From contig NZ_NIXK01000002.1 in assembly GCF_002763455.1 (NCBI RefSeq), positions 496,001 to 560,000 on the forward strand: DNA of 64,000 nt, given 5' to 3'. Positions 60,140 through 64,000 of the stretch are shown here, one piece after another (within the stretch, counting starts at the first letter, position 1; each line of letters opens with the position of its first letter). A model generated the notes under the pieces. That model was not told the origin of the DNA. It saw only the letters and a list, made by a program, of their open reading frames with translations, and ran no database searches. The position numbers and the translations under genes are program-made. This DNA comes from Lentibacillus sediminis. GTDB lineage: Bacteria > Bacillota > Bacilli > Bacillales > Amphibacillaceae.

Positions 60140-61924
60140 TTATAGGGACAGAAACTCTTCCACATCACTAACACACAGTGCAATCGCATTTTCCCAGAAA
60201 TCCGGTTTAGTCAAGTCGACATCAAGATGCTTTTGCGCCAGATCTTCCACCTTCATGCTACCTGTATCACGCAAGAGAGCAATATAATCATCTTCAAAAC
60301 TGCCGCCTTTTTCCTTCGCATGGGCATAAATCCCCAAGCTGAACAGGTAGCCGAATGTGTAGGGGAAGTTGTAGAATGGCACCCCGGTAATATGGAAATG
60401 CAGCTTGGACGACCAGAAATTAGGATCATACTCGCCTAGAGCATCATTGTATGCTTCCTTCTGTGCATCAACCATCAGTTCATTTAACCGGTCAACGGAA
60501 ACCATGCCTTTCTTCCGTTCATCATAAAAGCGCTGTTCAAACAGGAAGCGGGCATGAATATTCATGAAAAAGGCGACACTGCGCTTCACTTTATCTTCCA
60601 ATAGCGCACGTTTTTCCTCTTTATCCTGTGCATTGTTTACCGAAGCATCAGCAACAATCATCTCCGCAAAAGTTGAAGCTGTTTCAGCAACATTCATTGC
60701 ATACCCTTGGTTCAGCCCATTGACATCATTCATCACATGCTGATGATAGGCATGTCCCAGTTCATGGGCAAGTGTCGCAATATTTGATGAAGTACCGGAA
60801 TAGGTCATGAAAATCCGGGTCTGCTCACTGTCCGGGAAGCTTGTGCAAAAGCCGCCGGGACGCTTGCCCGCCCTGTCTTCTGCTTCAATCCAGCGCTTTT
60901 CAAACGCCATTTTGGCAAAATCAGCCATTTGCGGGCTGAAGTCACGGAAGTTCTCGACGATGAAATCAGCTCCCTCGGTATAGCTGTATGTTTTTACCGA
61001 TTTCGATATTGGTGCACCGATGTCATACATACTTAGCTTTTCAAGCCCAAGCATCTCCGCCTTTTTGTTCAGGTATTTTACAAAATGCTGTTTGTTATTG
61101 GTGATCGCCGTCCACATCGCATCAAGGGTTTCCTTTTGCATGCGGTTGATTGCCAACGGCTCTTTCAGCACACTGTCCCAGCCTCTGTGCTTGTATTTTT
61201 GCAGACGGAATCCGCCCAGATGATTTAGGGTCTGTCCGAATAAGTCGGCCTGCTCGCTCCATGCCTCGTCCAGTTTCTCGGCAACGGTTTTGCGCACATT
61301 CCGATCCGGGTTGCTGAGTTTGTTGGAAGCCTGTCCGACAGAATAGGATTTTACTTCCCCATCCTCTTCCAGCTCGACTTCCATCTTGCCGACAATCGTG
61401 CCATACATTTGATTCCAGGCATGGTAGCCATCCACTTCCAGGTCATTAATCAACACTTCTTCTTTTACGGATAGCTGCTCCTTAGCCTGCTGTCTGTATT
61501 CATTCAGGACAAAAGACAGCTCGCTAAGCTCACGTGATCTGAGCAATGCTTCCCATGTTTCCTCATCCAATGCCGCAAGCTTTTGTTTGAAATTCGTCCG
61601 CACACCATCCATCTCTGCTTTCAGTGCACTGCGCTCGCCGACAAGCAGATTGGCTTTTTCATCTTTTACGTCTTGCGCGCTGAGACAGCTGACAAAGGCT
61701 CCTGCTTCCCGCATTTTTTTGCTTGTTGCTTCCAGCTGGCTGATAATATCTGCCAGTTCCTGATTGTTTTCCACCCCCCGGGCAGGCGTGTAGGCATCTA
61801 TTTGTGCCTCCAGTGCTGTCACTTCTTTACGGATGTTCTGGACATATGTATGAAATGCCTCCGAATTGCTCCCTCCCGGAAAAATCACATCCAAATCCCA
61901 CGTTGGGTTGTAAGCTGTCTGCAT
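60140..61924 (-). CDS. M3 family oligoendopeptidase F
   Basis: 594-residue cytoplasmic zinc peptidase. The metal site is LAHELGHAYHQH (HExxH, about 380-391) with a Glu in ETASTFAEMI about 25 residues later. The rest is helical, as in PepF/YjbG. It cleaves peptides of about 6-20 residues. Length and the C-terminal YTFGYLFSLGIYAHAKEKG stretch are typical. AAAGGAGC precedes the ATG. Confidence 0.94.
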   Translation of the reverse strand: MQTAYNPTWDLDVIFPGGSNSEAFHTYVQNIRKEVTALEAQIDAYTPARGVENNQELADIISQLEATSKKMREAGAFVSCLSAQDVKDEKANLLVGERSALKAEMDGVRTNFKQKLAALDEETWEALLRSRELSELSFVLNEYRQQAKEQLSVKEEVLINDLEVDGYHAWNQMYGTIVGKMEVELEEDGEVKSYSVGQASNKLSNPDRNVRKTVAEKLDEAWSEQADLFGQTLNHLGGFRLQKYKHRGWDSVLKEPLAINRMQKETLDAMWTAITNNKQHFVKYLNKKAEMLGLEKLSMYDIGAPISKSVKTYSYTEGADFIVENFRDFSPQMADFAKMAFEKRWIEAEDRAGKRPGGFCTSFPDSEQTRIFMTYSGTSSNIATLAHELGHAYHQHVMNDVNGLNQGYAMNVAETASTFAEMIVADASVNNAQDKEEKRALLEDKVKRSVAFFMNIHARFLFEQRFYDERKKGMVSVDRLNELMVDAQKEAYNDALGEYDPNFWSSKLHFHITGVPFYNFPYTFGYLFSLGIYAHAKEKGGSFEDDYIALLRDTGSMKVEDLAQKHLDVDLTKPDFWENAIALCVSDVEEFLSL

Positions 61925-62089
61925 CCAATCGCTCCTTTTAAACTCTAGTTAAGCTTTTCTTGTCTTCTCTATTATATCAAAACTTCGAAAATTTTCAGCC
62001 CCAAATTGCGATTTTCCTGTATTTTTCAAGTTTGAATTTTTGTTTACTGGGAATAATAAGTCAGTATTACTGTTTTGCAAATCTCATAC

Positions 62090-62118
62090 TTGACATTACT
62101 TATTTATCATTCTATACT
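62090..62118 (+). promoter_or_regulatory. Sigma-A promoter of yceI with inverted repeat in the leader
   Basis: TTGACA (62090-62095), 17-base spacer, TATACT (62113-62118): near-consensus. Just downstream GTAAC-N6-GTTAC (62131-62146) forms an inverted repeat that could be an operator. Confidence 0.8.
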
Positions 62119-62168
62119 AGGTAACATAAAGTAACTACAGTGTTACGCAAATTATGGAGGTATTTAAA

Positions 62169-62705
62169 ATGGCAAAACAAACATGGAACGTAGACACAGC
62201 GCACAGTGAAATTGGATTTACTGTAAAACATATGATGATCTCGAAAGTAAAAGGGTCATTCAATGATTTTGATGCTGTCGTTGAGGCAGATGTCGAGGAC
62301 TTAACAGATTCTAAAGTAGAGGTTACGATTGACGCCGCAAGCATTGATACACGTCAAAGCGGCCGTGACGACCATCTGCGCGGTGATGATTTCTTCGATG
62401 TGGAAAATCATCCAAAAATCACGTTTGTTGCTACAGACATCAAGAAAAAATCGGGATCCAACTATGATGTGACCGGTGATCTAACAATCAAAGGCACTAC
62501 CAATCCGGTAACAGTGGATGTTGTTTATGAAGGACAAAGCAAAGACCCAATGAGCGGCAATACCGTCGCAGGGTTCAGCGGTGACACATCTATCAACCGT
62601 AAAGAATTCGGACTTACCTGGAACGCACAAGTGGAAACAGGCGGTGTTCTTGTTGGAGACGAAATCAAAATTCACGTAGAAATCGAAGCACACAAAGCTG
62701 AATAA
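62169..62705 (+). CDS. YceI family lipid/isoprenoid-binding protein
   Basis: 178 residues without signal peptide. The lipocalin-like YceI fold is recognisable from WNVDTAHSEIGFTVKHMMISKVKG (about 4-27), GRDDHLRGDDFFDVENHPKITF and FGLTWNAQVETGGVLVGDEIKIHVEIE. Homologues bind polyisoprenoid chains. GGAGG eight bases upstream places the start at 62169. Strong promoter suggests high expression; the ligand is unknown. Confidence 0.92.
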   Translation: MAKQTWNVDTAHSEIGFTVKHMMISKVKGSFNDFDAVVEADVEDLTDSKVEVTIDAASIDTRQSGRDDHLRGDDFFDVENHPKITFVATDIKKKSGSNYDVTGDLTIKGTTNPVTVDVVYEGQSKDPMSGNTVAGFSGDTSINRKEFGLTWNAQVETGGVLVGDEIKIHVEIEAHKAE

Positions 62706-62718
62706 CTAAATACCAAAC

Positions 62719-62765
62719 AACACCGGACTGTACTTCTACATGAGAAATGCAGTCCGGTGTTTTTG
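62719..62765 (+). terminator. Terminator of yceI
   Basis: AACACCGGACTG / CAGTCCGGTGTTTTTG stem, 14 bases beyond the stop. Confidence 0.9.
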
Positions 62766-62779
62766 TTAAGAGCTGTTTT

Positions 62780-62935
62780 CTGAATGATTGTTGTTATAGA
62801 CTATGACGTAAAATCAGTGTGGATTATGATCACCGCTGCGGAAAGCGGAATGTATTTCCGTAGCGGCAGGCGTTATGTCACAGTTTCCATCAATTCCAAG
62901 CCATTTTTAAACCATAAACTTACGAAAAGAGCCTT
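62780..62935. repeat. Family A repeat, second short internally deleted copy
   Basis: Left end TATAGACTATGACGTAA (about 62796), right end GTTATGTCACAGTTTCCATCAATTCC (about 62872), with only ACCGCTGCGGAAAGCGGAATGTATTTCCGTAGCGG between. It parallels the short copy at 14.25 kb. Confidence 0.7.
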
Positions 62936-63035
62936 AGTAAATAAAATCACCGGCGTTTTTACTGCAAACTCTCCTATTTCCTGTTTCAATTTGATGGATT
63001 TGAGGAAGACTACAAGAAAAAGGAGGAAATGTGTT

Positions 63036-64000
63036 ATGGCGTTAAATGTTGCACAAAAATTGATAAAAGACCATCTTGTTTCCGGAGAAATGAATCCGGG
63101 AGAAGAAATCAGCCTGAAAATTGACCAGACGCTCACCCAGGATGCCACAGGCACGATGGTGATGCTTGAGCTGGAAGCAATGGGTTTGGATTATGCCAAA
63201 ACAGATGCTTCCGCACAATATGTGGACCATAATTTAATTCAGGTTGACAGCAAAAACCCTGATGACCACCTCTTCCTGGAAAGCGCTGCCAGACGATTCG
63301 GCCTGTATTTTTCCAGACCTGGAAACGGTGTCAGCCACCCGGTTCATATGCAGAGGCTTGCTGTTCCCGGCAAGACACTGCTCGGTTCTGACAGCCACAC
63401 TTGTGCCAACGGATGTATGGGAATGCTGGCGATGGGTGCAGGCGGAATCGATGTTGCCATGGCGATTGCCGGAGAACCAATATACATTACAATGCCAAAA
63501 GTTTTCGGCATAAAATTGACCGGTGAGCTCCCGGACTGGGTCAGTGCCAAAGATGTTATTCTGGAGCTGCTCCGCCGTTATGATGTGAAAGGCGGAGTCG
63601 GAAAAATCCTGGAATTCTATGGACCTGGACTCGATAACCTGACAGCAATGGACCGGCATGTCATCGCCAATATGGGTGCCGAACTTGGAGCCACCACAAC
63701 AGTTTTTCCATCTGATGAAGAGATACATCGCTTTATGACCCTGCAAAACCGGGAAGATGACTGGGTAGAAATTAAGGCGGACGCTGGTGCAACGTATGAT
63801 CTGGAGGATGAAATTAATCTTTCGGAATTGGAACCGCTTGTGTCCAAACCATCTAGTCCGGGAAATGTGGTTTCTGTTACAGAAGTTGCCGGAACACCAA
63901 TTTACCAATCCTATATCGGATCTTCCGCAAACCCGGGATACCGTGATTTTGCAATAGCCGCTGAAATGGTTAAAGATCGAACCATTTCGCCGGGACTTTC
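63036..64000 (+). CDS. Aconitate hydratase, Aquifex type (partial, runs off the window)
   Basis: The first 321 residues are visible; no stop is reached. MALNVAQKLIKDHLVSGEMN, QTLTQDATGTMVMLELEAMG, LLGSDSHTCANGCMGMLAMGAGGIDVAMAIAG (Fe-S cysteine in SHTCANG, about 127) and SYIGSSANPGYRDF fit the 640-residue aconitase-like branch related to 3-isopropylmalate dehydratase large subunit. It differs from the 900-residue AcnA of Bacillus subtilis. AAAAGGAGG lies before the ATG. The rest, including the two remaining cluster cysteines, is outside. Confidence 0.88.
   Translation, partial: MALNVAQKLIKDHLVSGEMNPGEEISLKIDQTLTQDATGTMVMLELEAMGLDYAKTDASAQYVDHNLIQVDSKNPDDHLFLESAARRFGLYFSRPGNGVSHPVHMQRLAVPGKTLLGSDSHTCANGCMGMLAMGAGGIDVAMAIAGEPIYITMPKVFGIKLTGELPDWVSAKDVILELLRRYDVKGGVGKILEFYGPGLDNLTAMDRHVIANMGAELGATTTVFPSDEEIHRFMTLQNREDDWVEIKADAGATYDLEDEINLSELEPLVSKPSSPGNVVSVTEVAGTPIYQSYIGSSANPGYRDFAIAAEMVKDRTISPGL

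Overview
The window looks like chromosome of a spore-forming, probably halotolerant member of the Bacillaceae (Virgibacillus/Oceanobacillus-like). Evidence: Bacillus subtilis-type gene order (ctaA/pycA/ftsW/ylaN/ylaL/ylaJ/ylaI/ylaH/ylaF/yktC/ykzI/yktB/yktA, then pdhABCD/ykyA/defB/rpoY/rnjA/ktrC), sporulation genes (SpoVA proteins, Spo0E-like, YhcN/YlaJ lipoproteins), strong AGGAGG ribosome sites and several TTG/GTG starts. There is no phage, plasmid, IS transposase, CRISPR array, rRNA or tRNA that I can see.

Layout. 0.2-6.8 kb: heme A synthase, pyruvate carboxylase, FtsW and YlaN. 7-14.1 kb: the yla/ykt block of small conserved genes, ending with yktA (interrupted by one in-frame stop codon), a nitronate monooxygenase and an SR1/SR1P small-RNA locus. 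14.4-21.9 kb: a deacetylase lipoprotein, Slp, the pyruvate dehydrogenase operon pdhABCD and YkyA. 22-30 kb: peptide deformylase, RNA polymerase epsilon, RNase J1, KtrC and a heterodimeric ABC exporter. 30-33.4 kb: a leftward ykuV-ykuS-dapL-dapH-cbpB block (diaminopimelate synthesis and c-di-AMP sensing). 33.6-40.9 kb: czrA-czcD metal efflux, YkuE, Sco, YkyB, FbpB-like, PatA, Spo0E-like and signal peptidase I. 41-46.5 kb: a zinc-ribbon membrane protein, an HtrA-like protease, KtrD, YwpF-like and a nitroreductase. 46.8-50.5 kb: a seven-gene spoVA2-type operon. 50.5-58 kb: an alcohol-dehydrogenase-like enzyme, an ArsA-type ATPase with a cory-CC-star protein, CstA, glutamate dehydrogenase and an unknown carrier. 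58-64 kb: a sigma-B-type stress gene, a TPP-riboswitch thiamine transporter, oligoendopeptidase F, YceI and the start of an Aquifex-type aconitase.

Two families of non-coding palindromic repeats are scattered between operons: family A (six long or truncated copies plus two short internally deleted ones, with AAACTGCGACGTAA-like ends) and family B (two copies). They explain most of the long gaps.

Functional themes: central carbon entry (PDH, pyruvate carboxylase, probable pyruvate uptake by CstA), potassium and c-di-AMP homeostasis (KtrC, KtrD, CbpB), cytochrome oxidase assembly (CtaA, Sco) and spore properties (spoVA2-type operon). The least explained parts are the ArsA/cory-CC-star pair, the small ORFs at 22.85, 40.97 and 58.6 kb, and the repeats.
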